From contig CADEFT010000009.1 in NCBI GenBank assembly GCA_902826685.1, positions 62,001-126,000 on the forward strand: a stretch of DNA of 64,000 nt, read 5' to 3'. Under the pieces are notes generated by a model, which did no database searches, was not told the origin of the DNA, and worked only from the letters and a program-made list of their open reading frames with translations. A program made the translations under genes and the position numbers. Within the stretch, counting starts at the first letter, position 1; every line of letters starts with the position of its first letter. Shown one piece after another: positions 18,498 through 26,983 of the stretch. Source of the stretch: an uncultured Acidobacteriota bacterium (lineage in GTDB: Bacteria > Acidobacteriota > Terriglobia > Bryobacterales > Bryobacteraceae).

Positions 18498-19085
18498 ATG
18501 AAACGGTGGGTGGGTCTGCTTCTGGCCGGTATCTGCCTCTTCTTTGGAAGCTGGGCATGGCATCTGTCCAGCCTCATCGAACGGCAGGCGATGGTGGACG
18601 AGGCACAGCCGGCGGACGTGATCGTGGTGCTGGGGGCAGCCGAGTATCGGGGCCGGCCGTCGCCAGTCCTGCGAGCCCGGCTCGATCACGCCTTCGACCT
18701 GTATAAGAGGAAGCTGGCACCGAGGATCCTGACCACAGGCGGCGCCGGAGGCGATCCTTTATACACCGAAAGCGAAGTGGGCCGGACGTACCTGGCCAAG
18801 CTGGGTGTGCCGGTGGAGTCGATTATCGTGGAAAATGCCGGCGAGTCGACGGCGCAATCGGCTGTGGCGGCTTCGGAGATCATGCGCCGTATGAATCTTC
18901 GCTCTTGCATCGTGGTGAGCGATGGCTATCATATATACCGCGCCAAACAAATGCTCACCCATACGGGGATGACCGCCTACGGGTCTCCACGCCAATCCAC
19001 GGCTGAGGGGACCTGGGAATACCGCCTTTTGTGCCTCCGTCAAGCCGCCGGTTTGATCTTGTGGACGCTGGGAATCCGCGTTTGA
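18498..19085 (+). CDS. YdcF/SanA family protein (DUF218)
   Basis: 195-residue membrane-anchored protein. An N-terminal signal-anchor helix (KRWVGLLLAGICLFFGSWAW, residues 2-21) leads into the DUF218 fold: ADVIVVLGAAEYRGRPSPVLRARLD near 39, ILTTGGAGGD near 78, TESEVGRTYL, VENAGESTAQSAVAAS near 112 and VVSDGYHIYRAKQM near 140. The SanA/YdcF family is tied to envelope integrity, but the biochemical role is not established. It is divergent from mraZ, sharing a 221-base intergenic region, and is followed at once by a hairpin terminator candidate. Confidence 0.92.
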   Translation: MKRWVGLLLAGICLFFGSWAWHLSSLIERQAMVDEAQPADVIVVLGAAEYRGRPSPVLRARLDHAFDLYKRKLAPRILTTGGAGGDPLYTESEVGRTYLAKLGVPVESIIVENAGESTAQSAVAASEIMRRMNLRSCIVVSDGYHIYRAKQMLTHTGMTAYGSPRQSTAEGTWEYRLLCLRQAAGLILWTLGIRV

Positions 19086-19114
19086 CGCCGGAACATTTCA
19101 GCCTTCCGGTGATT
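19086..19114 (+). terminator. Candidate intrinsic terminator of the YdcF-like gene
   Basis: One base after the stop codon, CGCCGGAA pairs with TTCCGGTG (19086-19093 with 19104-19111, eight pairs including one G-U) around a 10-base loop. The following run (ATTTATT) is only weakly T-rich, so termination is plausible but not certain. Confidence 0.5.
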
Positions 19115-19189
19115 TATTCACAGGAATTCCACGGATCGATATCAGCAAGTTGCTGACAAGATTAGAGATAAATCCTGATAGAATCCGGT

Positions 19190-19613
19190 TCAAAAGAGCA
19201 CGCCTCTTGTTGACCTAATCGAAGGCATACCCCACAATGGGTCAAGTTCTGAAGGAGCAGTGGAACAGTTAAGCGCTCTCACGGAAGCTTGACACCCGAA
19301 CGATGAACCGCTGGTAACCCAGTTTACAGGCGGGGAGCGAAGGTAGTTGTAGTTTCTGCAGAGCGAGACCTCCCTTGCCTGTCATGGTAAGGACCGGAGG
19401 CCAGAGCATTGCAATACTGGTTTCCTTGGTTACGGGCGCGGCTGTGGGGATTGGGACCCAACTTGACGGTAGCCGTGCTTAAAGAGGGTCGGGCTTTCCC
19501 ATCGACATCATGGCAGAAGCCGAGCGCAACACTTGCCGAAGAGCGCAGAGGTACCACTGACCAGGCCGAAAAGAGGCCAATTGCCCGGACTGAGACGCGC
19601 GTAAGATCGGGCA
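19190..19613 (+). ncRNA. Unassigned structured RNA candidate in a 566-base gene-free gap
   Basis: The gap 19086-19651 has no credible coding frame but carries a run of strong, closely spaced stem-loops. They are 19191-19198 with 19204-19212; GGGTCAAG at 19239 with CTTGAC plus CCC at 19288-19297; CTGG/CCAG at 19311-19322; a 12-pair stem 19326-19337 with 19370-19382; a 12-pair stem 19393-19404 with 19417-19430; a 10-pair stem 19434-19443 with 19471-19480; GGCC/GGCC at 19564-19578; and TGCCCG at 19582 with CGGGCA at 19608. A perfect inverted repeat, TCAGCAA-g-TTGCTGA, lies just upstream (19142-19156). I recognise no RNase P, tmRNA, SRP, 6S or group II domain V signature. Strand is assumed from the order of G-U pairs and is uncertain. 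Confidence 0.45.
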
Positions 19614-19651
19614 GCCCTGGACCTTGCTCCTTTGGGACTCGCGAAACCTAC

Positions 19652-21184
19652 CTACTCCCCAGCCTCTGTCGAAGGTTTTTTCGCCTTCGGTAGAGGTTTG
19701 CGCGGCAGCATTTGTTCCCTCGTCGCCGCGTGATACGCAAAGCCCGCCACCACGGCCGAGGCCTGCATCAGGTCCGCCTTCGAAACATGGTCGTAGACGT
19801 CCATGTTCGAATGGTGGGTCCTCGACTGATATTCGAGCGGATCCTGAATGAACTGAAAGCCGGGGATGCCCACGGCGTCGAAGGACAGATGATCGGTACC
19901 GCCGGTGTTGCGAATGCTGAGAGTTTTCGCGCCAAGGTCGTGAAACGGCTTCAGCCACGCCTCGAAAATCGGCCGCGTCATGTCGTTGCCCTGCAGATAA
20001 ACGCCGCGAATTTTGCCGCTGCCGTTATCGACGTTGAAATAAGCCGCCACACGCGCATGTTCGGAGGTGAGCTTCATCTCGGCCGGATCGGCGAAATGCT
20101 CCTTCACGTAGGCCTTCGATCCGAGCAGCCCTTGCTCTTCCCCGCTCCATAGGATCAGCCGCACGGTGCGATCCATGGGCTTATCGAGAGCTTTCAGAAT
20201 CCGCATGGCCTCGATCATCACCGAGGAGCCGGCGGCGTTGTCGGTGGCGCCGGTACCGCCCTGCCAGGAGTCGAGATGGGCGCCCAGGATGACAATCTCT
20301 TCTTTCTTGCGCGTGCCGGGAATCTCGGCCACAACGTTCCAGGAATCCTTGCCGCCCTCGTCGACCTCGGCCTTCACTTCGAACTCGATCTTAACCGGGA
20401 TCTTGTGATCGAGCAGGCGCGCCAGCCGGTTGTAATGTTCGGGCGTGAGCACGACGAAAGGAGGAGGCAGCGGATTCTTCGGGTCGTGCGAGCCGCCGGA
20501 AGTGGCAAAGACGGTGCCGCCGTCGCCCGCCGTGCCGTTGGTGATGGCAGCCAGCGCGCCTTCTTCCTTCAAGAACTTCGCGCGCTGTGCCCGGAAGCGC
20601 CGCCCCGCCGCCGCGGTGGGTCCTGGCGGCGCGGCTCCCGGCGCGGGCGCCTGTTCGAGCGCGGCGAGAGAAGCATCGTCGTGGCGCCGGCCGGCCGCCG
20701 TCATGGCCACGGGGGTCTCGCGCACCGCATCAAGCAGGGCGATCCTGCCCTTCAGTTTGCCCTTGAATTTGGCGAAATCCTCCACGGTCTTGATGGGCGC
20801 AAGCGTCAGATCGCCGCTCAGCAATCCGTTGGTGCCTTCGGTCCACGCCAGAGGGAATCCGATCAGGGGCGCGTAGGCGGGCTCGAGCAGGTGCGCCTGG
20901 AATCGAGTGAAGTTCCAGCCGCGCCCGAACGGTCCCCATTTCTCGAGCCGCGCATTCTCCAGGCCGTAGCCGGAGGCGCGCCGCACCGCCCACTCGGCCG
21001 CCTTGCGATAGCCCGGCGAACCCGTTACGCGCGGGCCGTTCACATCGGTTAAATAGAACAGATGTTCCATCACCTGCGAACGTTCGAAGGCTTCGTCGCG
21101 GATGCGATGCACGATGCCGAGATCCACCGGTTCTTCGGCCCAAAGCCCGCTGGTTGAGAAAATCAGTGCCGCCAGGCGCCACAT
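19652..21184 (-). CDS. Secreted M28 family zinc aminopeptidase/carboxypeptidase Q-like
   Basis: 510 residues with a signal peptide (MWRLAALIFSTSGLWA). A PA-type insert spans about 100-300 and contains a Pro/Ala/Gly-rich stretch (PAPGAAPPGPTAAAG) near 190. The M28 dinuclear zinc site is complete in the C-terminal half: GAHLDSW (His, Asp), TGATDNAAG (bridging Asp), WSGEEQGLLGS (catalytic and ligand Glu), YFNVDNGSG (Asp) and YQSRTHHSNMDVYDHV (His). It should act in the periplasm or outside the cell on peptides. Single gene; the stem-loop region lies just downstream and the divergent DtxR-type gene starts 41 bases from its start. Confidence 0.95.
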   Translation of the reverse strand: MWRLAALIFSTSGLWAEEPVDLGIVHRIRDEAFERSQVMEHLFYLTDVNGPRVTGSPGYRKAAEWAVRRASGYGLENARLEKWGPFGRGWNFTRFQAHLLEPAYAPLIGFPLAWTEGTNGLLSGDLTLAPIKTVEDFAKFKGKLKGRIALLDAVRETPVAMTAAGRRHDDASLAALEQAPAPGAAPPGPTAAAGRRFRAQRAKFLKEEGALAAITNGTAGDGGTVFATSGGSHDPKNPLPPPFVVLTPEHYNRLARLLDHKIPVKIEFEVKAEVDEGGKDSWNVVAEIPGTRKKEEIVILGAHLDSWQGGTGATDNAAGSSVMIEAMRILKALDKPMDRTVRLILWSGEEQGLLGSKAYVKEHFADPAEMKLTSEHARVAAYFNVDNGSGKIRGVYLQGNDMTRPIFEAWLKPFHDLGAKTLSIRNTGGTDHLSFDAVGIPGFQFIQDPLEYQSRTHHSNMDVYDHVSKADLMQASAVVAGFAYHAATREQMLPRKPLPKAKKPSTEAGE

Positions 21185-21225
21185 AGTGCCTGCCAGGATA
21201 TCAGGAACGGTAAAATCAGAGGAGA

Positions 21226-21903
21226 GTGCGGATCACGATTTCCAAGGAGAACTACCTGAAGGCCATCGCCGAAGCCGAGAGCGAAGGCCAGACGGTGATC
21301 GCAGCCACCCTCGCCCGCTGGCTGAACGTTTCTCCTCCGGCTGTCACCATGGCGATCAAGCGGCTGAAGCGCGATGCGCTGATCCGTGTCGAATCCGATG
21401 GGCGGATTCTGCTAACCGCCGCCGGCCGCGACATCGCCACGCGGCTGCTCAACCGCCATCATCTGATTGAGCGCATGCTGACGGAAATCTTTGGGATGGA
21501 ATGGTACAAGGTTCACGAAGAGGCGGAGCAACTGGAGCACGCCGTTTCAGCGGATTTCGAGCGCAAGCTGATGGAGAAGCTCGGGCCCGGCGACGCCTGC
21601 CCGCATGGCAATCACATGGGGCTCGATACGCCGGACCAGCGCCGCGCCCACGGATGGCTTCCGCTGAATGAATTGCCGCCGGAAGAGGCCGCGCAGGTGG
21701 TGAGCGTGTTCGAGCGCGACCGCCAGTTGCTTGAATATCTGGACGGGCTGGGCATTCATCCGCGGGCAATGGTGCAGATGGTAGCCCGGAACTACGACGA
21801 CACGCTGACGCTGCGCGTCGATTGCGGGCGCGTGGTGCAATTGGGCCGCAACGCCGCCGACAAGATTTGGGTGGAGCCGGTGCAGGTACGCCAGATCGCC
21901 TGA
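21226..21903 (+). CDS. DtxR/MntR family metal-dependent transcriptional regulator
   Basis: 225-residue three-domain repressor. The N-terminal winged helix is at 1-70 (ENYLKAIAEAES, LARWLNVSPPAVTMAIKRL). The metal-binding dimerisation domain is at 71-140 with HHLIERML, EEAEQLEHAVS and CPHGNHM supplying the His, Glu and Cys ligands of the family. An FeoA/SH3-like C-terminal domain ends the protein (LTLRVDCGRVVQLGRNAADKIWVEP). Start is GTG at 21226 with a close GGAG upstream. Fe versus Mn specificity cannot be read; no transporter gene is adjacent. Confidence 0.95.
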   Translation: MRITISKENYLKAIAEAESEGQTVIAATLARWLNVSPPAVTMAIKRLKRDALIRVESDGRILLTAAGRDIATRLLNRHHLIERMLTEIFGMEWYKVHEEAEQLEHAVSADFERKLMEKLGPGDACPHGNHMGLDTPDQRRAHGWLPLNELPPEEAAQVVSVFERDRQLLEYLDGLGIHPRAMVQMVARNYDDTLTLRVDCGRVVQLGRNAADKIWVEPVQVRQIA

Positions 21904-21912
21904 CGCGGCGTG

Positions 21913-22551
21913 CTAGACGACGGCCAGGATCAGTTCCTCTTCCATCGACTCAAGCGCCGTGCGCCACAAGCGCTCCACCGGCACCGGCCGGTGCGGAAGA
22001 AACGAGAAGCCTTCGTTGCCCGATACGGACTCGATATCGCTCTGCCAGCCGGGCCAGCGCAAATCCTTGTAGAATTCGTCGAGATTGCAGGAGACCGCCC
22101 ACTGCAGGAGGCCGGAAAAGCCGACGCCAAGATTTTCCCATTGCAGCGAGTCCGGGGCGAAGTAATAGACGTCGCCTTTGGTGCCGTCGAACATGCCGCC
22201 GTTGATGGCGAAGAAGCCGCCCGCCACATCCCAGGCCACCACCATCGCGCCGTCCAGCGCCTCTTCGCGGCGCCCCTGAAGCCCGTTCCATTGCGCCAGG
22301 TCGAAGGGAAAGCGCTCCCCGCCGCCGCCGAGGAACCGCAGCCAGCCGTGATCGAACCAGATGCCTCCGGTTTCGAGCACGATCGCCCCCATCGGCGAAC
22401 GGGTGCTCACCTGCAATGCGACCAATGCCTGCTCGGACCGGCGGCGGTCCACCGGCAATACCTCATGCTGATTGCGGGCTCGTTTGAGCCATTCCTCTAC
22501 CATCGGCCAAGCAGGTTCCTGAAGATTGATCAGGTCGGTCAGTGTGCGCAT
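21913..22551 (-). CDS. DUF2625 domain-containing protein
   Basis: 212 residues from the ATG at 22551; the frame stays open upstream to 22686, but that part has no family match. The body shows the DUF2625 pattern: RTLTDLINLQEPAWPMVEEW, NQHEVLPVDR, QVSTRSPMGAIVLETGGIWFDHGWLRFLG split over 55-90, WDVAGGFFAINGGMF, and a C-terminal RLWRTALESMEEEL helix. Function is unknown in the whole family. No signal peptide, so cytosolic. It converges on the DtxR-type gene 10 bases away and is divergent from the membrane/spermidine-synthase gene. Confidence 0.85.
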   Translation of the reverse strand: MRTLTDLINLQEPAWPMVEEWLKRARNQHEVLPVDRRRSEQALVALQVSTRSPMGAIVLETGGIWFDHGWLRFLGGGGERFPFDLAQWNGLQGRREEALDGAMVVAWDVAGGFFAINGGMFDGTKGDVYYFAPDSLQWENLGVGFSGLLQWAVSCNLDEFYKDLRWPGWQSDIESVSGNEGFSFLPHRPVPVERLWRTALESMEEELILAVV

Positions 22552-22652
22552 CTGACAAGTGATATCGGCGGTTCGCCCGACCCACCTTAGGGTGTTTCTC
22601 CTGGAACCTGCGGACGCCGGACAATTCCGTAACGGACTGCTATGCTGGCCAG

Positions 22653-24677
22653 TTGCTCCACGCCGCCACCATTTTTCTGAGCGCATTTCTGCTGTTTCTG
22701 GTGCAGCCGATGATCGCCAAGCTGATTCTGCCCTGGTTCGGCGGAACGGCCGCGGTCTGGACCACGTGCATGCTCTTCTTCCAGGCGGCGCTGCTGGTGG
22801 GTTATCTCTACGCTCATGCCGTGATCACGCGCCTCACGCCCCGCCACCAGAGCCTGCTGCATATCGGCTTGCTGGCGGTGAGCCTGGCCGTTCTGCCGGT
22901 GGCCCCGGTCGAAGCGTGGAAGCCGCAGGGCAGCGATGCACCCATCGCGCGCATTCTGGCTCTGCTGGCCGTCTCGGTAGGGCTGCCGTATTTTCTGCTT
23001 TCCACCACCGGACCGCTGGTTCAGGCCTGGTATGCGCGGGCCAACCCCGGCGCCTCACCCTACCGGCTTTATGCGCTATCGAACATCGGCTCGATGCTGG
23101 CGCTGCTTGGCTATCCGTTCCTGGTGGAGCCGCTGATCGCCACGCGCCGCCAGGCATGGCTGTGGAGCGTGGGCTATGCCGGGTTCGCGGCGCTCGGCGC
23201 CGTTGCGGCTTGGGCCAGCCGGGCGGCGCAGGGGACCGGCGAGGCGGCAACCGAAGACATCGGCGCCCCGGCCTTCTCCGAGCGGCTGATCTGGTGCGCG
23301 CTCGCCGCCTGCGCTTCAACGCTGCTGCTGGCCACCACCACGCACATCACCCAGGACGTGGCGCCGATTCCTTTCCTTTGGGTGCTGCCGCTGGCGCTCT
23401 ATCTGTTGAGCTTCATTCTCACCTTCGAGCGTGCGGGCTGGTACCGCCGTGGACTCTACCTGCCGCTGACGTTTCTCGCACTGGCGGCGATGACGCTGTC
23501 CTACACGAGCAACGAACTGTTCGGCGTTCAGGCGCGCCTGTTTTTATTCTCCGGCGCTTTGTTTCTGTGCTGCATGACCTGTCATGGCGAACTGGCCGCG
23601 ATGCGTCCCCATCCGCGCCATCTCACGGCGTTCTACCTGATGATCTCGCTTGGCGGGGCGCTTGGCGGGTTGTTCGCCGGCGTGATCGCACCGCACGTAT
23701 TTTCGCTCTACCTGGAACTGCCGGTTGCCATCTCGGGCTGCGCTCTGCTGGTGCTGGCGGTTCATTGGCGCGACCGGGAAAGCCCTCTGCATCGCACGCA
23801 AAATGGATGGGGCTGGGTGGCGGCGGCGGCCTGCACGCTTGGCTTGACGGTCTCGCTGGTTTGGTTCGTGCAGAAGATCTACCGCGACTACCGGGTGCTG
23901 TCGCGCAATTTCTACGGCGCCCTGCGGACCATCGATTTCGGCGACCCTTCCGACCGCATGTCGGTGCGCAAGTTCACCCACGGCGCGATCAATCACGGCG
24001 AACAATGGCTGATGCCGGCAAGGCGCCGAGAGCCCACCAGCTACTTCGGCCCGGCCACCGGCATCGCCAAGGCGATTCAGGAAAAGGATCGCCACCGGCC
24101 GCAGCGGATCGGCATCACCGGCCTTGGGGCCGGCGTCATGCTGACCTATGCGCGCAAGGGCGACTATTACCGCGTGTATGAGATCAATCCGGCGGTGGTG
24201 GATTTCGCCAGCCGCGAGTTCACCTTTCTGAAAGACAGTCCGGCGGAGGTGGAAATCGTGATGGGCGACGCGCGGCTTTCGCTCGAACGCGAGCCGGCGC
24301 AGAACTTCGACGTCCTGCACCTCGACGCGTTTTCGAGCGACTCGGTGCCTGTGCACCTTTTGACGCGCGAGGCGTTCGAGCTTTACTTCCGCCATCTGAA
24401 ACCGGATGGGGTGCTGGTGCTGCATATTTCGAATCGCTATTTGAATATGCAGCCGGTGGCCGCGCGCGCCGCCGAAGCGTTGGGCAAACAGGCGCTGCTG
24501 GTGGAGGACTTCGGTGACGAAGAGGCTGGTTACTTCGGAACGGACATGGTGCTGATGACCGCCAACCCGGGCTTCTTCGACCGGCAGTTGTTCATGGGGT
24601 GCAAGCCACCGCAAACCAAGCCGGAGGTGCTGTTGTGGACCGACGACTACAGCAACCTGTTCCGCGTGCTGCGATAG
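22653..24677 (+). CDS. Polytopic membrane protein fused to spermidine-synthase-like domain
   Basis: 674 residues. Residues 1-430 contain about ten membrane helices starting LHAATIFLSAFLLFLVQP and the family motif ILPWFGGTAAVWTTCMLFFQ. Residues 470-674 form a Rossmann methyltransferase/spermidine-synthase fold with GITGLGAGVMLTYARKGD (nucleotide loop), YEINPAVVDFA, VMGDARLSL and HLDAFSSDSVPVHLLT. Such fusions are often annotated as spermidine synthase, but no polyamine activity is established for them. The start is TTG at 22653, chosen because family members begin just before this first helix and no ATG is in frame. Confidence 0.88.
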   Translation: MLHAATIFLSAFLLFLVQPMIAKLILPWFGGTAAVWTTCMLFFQAALLVGYLYAHAVITRLTPRHQSLLHIGLLAVSLAVLPVAPVEAWKPQGSDAPIARILALLAVSVGLPYFLLSTTGPLVQAWYARANPGASPYRLYALSNIGSMLALLGYPFLVEPLIATRRQAWLWSVGYAGFAALGAVAAWASRAAQGTGEAATEDIGAPAFSERLIWCALAACASTLLLATTTHITQDVAPIPFLWVLPLALYLLSFILTFERAGWYRRGLYLPLTFLALAAMTLSYTSNELFGVQARLFLFSGALFLCCMTCHGELAAMRPHPRHLTAFYLMISLGGALGGLFAGVIAPHVFSLYLELPVAISGCALLVLAVHWRDRESPLHRTQNGWGWVAAAACTLGLTVSLVWFVQKIYRDYRVLSRNFYGALRTIDFGDPSDRMSVRKFTHGAINHGEQWLMPARRREPTSYFGPATGIAKAIQEKDRHRPQRIGITGLGAGVMLTYARKGDYYRVYEINPAVVDFASREFTFLKDSPAEVEIVMGDARLSLEREPAQNFDVLHLDAFSSDSVPVHLLTREAFELYFRHLKPDGVLVLHISNRYLNMQPVAARAAEALGKQALLVEDFGDEEAGYFGTDMVLMTANPGFFDRQLFMGCKPPQTKPEVLLWTDDYSNLFRVLR

Positions 24678-24699
24678 GACATGACAGAATGATGGATGG

Positions 24700-25263
24700 A
24701 TGTTGACGGCAACCGCTTACGATACTCACGTGGAACAACTGTTCAGCAGAGTCCGGCAACTCCACTCCATGCTAGTGGCCGCGGGTATTCCGTATCGCAT
24801 CGTTGGCGGAGTGGCGGTCTACTTCCATGTTTTTGCGCGCGAACCGCTGCAAGCGCGAACAACGGCGGACATAGATGCGGCGATCGACCGCAGGCATCTC
24901 GATGCGGTGATCGAGGTGGCGCGGAGGGCCGGGTGGATCTATAAACACGTTGCGGGAGTCGACATGTTGGCCGACGCCGAGAATCCGAAGGCACGCTCCG
25001 CCGTTCATCTCGTTTTCCTCCGCGAAAAGGTCCGTCCGGACTACATCGAAGCCGTTCCGGCCTCGCCGCCGGACACGACACAGGAAGGCATCCTCATCGC
25101 ACCCGTCGCCGACCTCGTGCGCATGAAGCTGACCAGCTATCGTCTCAAGGACAAGGTGCACATGCAGGATCTGGATGCCGTGGGACTCATCACCGCCGAA
25201 ATCGAAGCGCAATTACCCGTCACTCTCCAGCAACGTCTGGCCGAGGTCCGGGCGGCCGAGTAG
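24700..25263 (+). CDS. Nucleotidyltransferase-fold protein, AbiEii/MNT-like
   Basis: 187 residues. The N-terminal half has YRIVGGVAVYFH followed by ARTTADIDAAID, matching the GG...(D/T)xD pattern of minimal nucleotidyltransferases, then RRAGWIYKHVAGVDMLAD. The C-terminal helix set (PVADLVRMKLTSYRLKDKVHMQDLDAV) resembles AbiEii/COG-type proteins that recognise small folded substrates. It could be an orphan toxin-like transferase or a housekeeping enzyme. No AbiEi-type antitoxin is next to it. It begins 22 bases after the previous gene. Confidence 0.65.
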   Translation: MLTATAYDTHVEQLFSRVRQLHSMLVAAGIPYRIVGGVAVYFHVFAREPLQARTTADIDAAIDRRHLDAVIEVARRAGWIYKHVAGVDMLADAENPKARSAVHLVFLREKVRPDYIEAVPASPPDTTQEGILIAPVADLVRMKLTSYRLKDKVHMQDLDAVGLITAEIEAQLPVTLQQRLAEVRAAE

Positions 25264-25300
25264 CGAGTGGTAGTCTGGATGAAGTCAACATAAGCCCGCA

Positions 25301-26983
25301 ATGCAAATCGGCGTTGTAATTCCAGCCCTGCGGCCTGGCAAGGGTCTGGTCGAGTTAGTCGGGATCCTGTCGGATTCCGAAGCTGCGCAAATCTTCGTCG
25401 TCGACGATGGCAGCGGTCCTTCCTGGGCGCCGGTTTTCGCCCAATGCGCGAGTCTGCCCAAAGTCACCGTGCTGCGGCACGCGGTGAACCTCGGCAAGGG
25501 CGCCGCGCTCAAGACGGCCATGAACCACGCGGCCTGCGAGCATCCCGGCCTTGCCGGTATCGTCACCGCCGACGCCGACGGGCAGCATCATCCGGACGAT
25601 ATTCTGGCCGTGGCGCGCACGCTGGAGGCGAACGCGGATTCGCTGGTGATCGGCGCGCGCGGGTTCAGCGGCTCCGTTCCGCTGCGCAGCCGGGTGGGCA
25701 ACACGCTGACCCGATACCTGGTGCGGCTGCTGATCGGCGAGTCGCTTGAAGACACACAGACCGGGCTGCGTGGCATTCCACGCCGCCTGATACCTTCCCT
25801 GCTGGTGATTCCATCCTCGGGCTACGAGTTCGAACTCGACATGCTCATCGCCGCCCGCCACCAGGGGTGCCCGTTCGTGGTGCGGAATATCCGCACCATT
25901 TACGAAGACGGCAACGCTTCTTCCCACTTCAACCCGTTGTTCGATTCCATGCGAATTTACTTCGTGCTGTTCCGCTTCAGCCTGCTCTCGCTGCTCACCG
26001 CCTTCCTCGATAACGCGGTTTTCTATTTCGCCTATCCCTTCACCGGCAGCATCGCGGCCTCGCAGGCGCTGGGCCGTCTGATGGCGGTGCTGTTTAACTA
26101 CACGGCCGCCCGGCGCGCCGTGTTCCTGTCGGGCGAATCGCATCGCGTGCTGCTGCCGCGATACCTGTTGCTGGTGCTTGGCAGCGGCCTGGCGTCCTAT
26201 GGGCTGATCCGCCTGCTCAACGGCGGACTGGGAACGCCCGTCATCGCTTCCAAGCTGATCGCCGAATCGCTGCTGTTCGCGCTGAATTTTCTGATCCAGC
26301 GGGATGTCGTATTCAAGCGCCGCGAACAGGGCGGCGCGACCGACTGGGACAAATATTATTCGAGCGTTCCGTTTACGGCCAAACTCACCCGCAAGTACAC
26401 CACGCGCGTGCTGCTCGACTCGATGAAGCGCTATACGGCTGGCGCCCACGGCCAGATCGTCGAGATCGGGGGCGCCAATAGCTGCTTCCTCGATCGCGTG
26501 CGCCAGGAGTTGCGTCCAGCCACCTATCATGTGGTGGACAACAACCGGTATGGGCTCGATCTGCTGCGCCAGCGCGTCGGCGGCGACCGGGGCGTGGAAT
26601 TGCATGAGCAGAACGTGCTGGCGTTGAACCTGGACATGCAGGCGGATCTGGTCTATAGCGTCGGCTTGATCGAACATTTCAACGCCACCGATACGCGCCG
26701 CGCCATCGACGCGCATTTCCGGTTGCTAAAGCCGGATGGAGTGGCGCTCATCACTTTCCCGACGCCCACCTGGCTGTATCGCGCGGCGCGGTCGCTAACC
26801 GAGACCGCGGGACTTTGGAAATTCCCGGACGAACGGCCGCTGGAGGCCGAGGAAGTCCGTTCCTCGGCCGCGCGTTGGGGTGAGGTGAAATTCGAAAAGA
26901 CGCTGTGGCCGCTGGTCTTTACGCAGCGGCTGCTAGTGGTGCGGAAGGCCGCGACGGCCCGCGCGGCGTCCACGGGCTCATGA
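25301..26983 (+). CDS. GT2 glycosyltransferase - GtrA membrane domain - SAM methyltransferase fusion
   Basis: 560-residue three-part protein. Residues 1-215 are a DPM1-like GT2 domain (IGVVIPALRPGKG, VVDDGSG at 33-39, ADADGQHHPDD with the DxD-type motif, DTQTGLRGIPR). Residues 220-345 are a four-helix GtrA-like unit (FSLLSLLTAFLDNAVFYFAY, LGRLMAVLFNYTAARRAVF, FLIQRDVVFKR). Residues 347-560 are a class I methyltransferase (IVEIGGANSCFLD, YHVVDNNRYGLD, VYSVGLIEHFN). GT2-GtrA is a known pairing for flipping polyprenyl-linked sugars; the added methyltransferase suggests one protein makes, translocates and modifies a lipid-linked glycan (inference). It overlaps the next gene by 4 bases. Confidence 0.85.
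   Translation: MQIGVVIPALRPGKGLVELVGILSDSEAAQIFVVDDGSGPSWAPVFAQCASLPKVTVLRHAVNLGKGAALKTAMNHAACEHPGLAGIVTADADGQHHPDDILAVARTLEANADSLVIGARGFSGSVPLRSRVGNTLTRYLVRLLIGESLEDTQTGLRGIPRRLIPSLLVIPSSGYEFELDMLIAARHQGCPFVVRNIRTIYEDGNASSHFNPLFDSMRIYFVLFRFSLLSLLTAFLDNAVFYFAYPFTGSIAASQALGRLMAVLFNYTAARRAVFLSGESHRVLLPRYLLLVLGSGLASYGLIRLLNGGLGTPVIASKLIAESLLFALNFLIQRDVVFKRREQGGATDWDKYYSSVPFTAKLTRKYTTRVLLDSMKRYTAGAHGQIVEIGGANSCFLDRVRQELRPATYHVVDNNRYGLDLLRQRVGGDRGVELHEQNVLALNLDMQADLVYSVGLIEHFNATDTRRAIDAHFRLLKPDGVALITFPTPTWLYRAARSLTETAGLWKFPDERPLEAEEVRSSAARWGEVKFEKTLWPLVFTQRLLVVRKAATARAASTGS

Noticed and set aside
19190..19613. Group II intron assignment for the structured region
   Set aside because: No domain V hairpin with GNRA-type tetraloop, no GUGYG start and no reverse transcriptase in or near the gap; left as unassigned.
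19479..19958. Minus-strand 159-codon frame entering the stem-loop gap
   Set aside because: Mostly antisense-frame shadow of the M28 peptidase tail; no recognisable protein and no start context.
22559..24181. 540-codon plus-strand frame overlapping the spermidine-synthase-like fusion
   Set aside because: The other frame carries all membrane helices and SAM motifs; this one is a +1 shadow rich in Arg/Gly/Ala.
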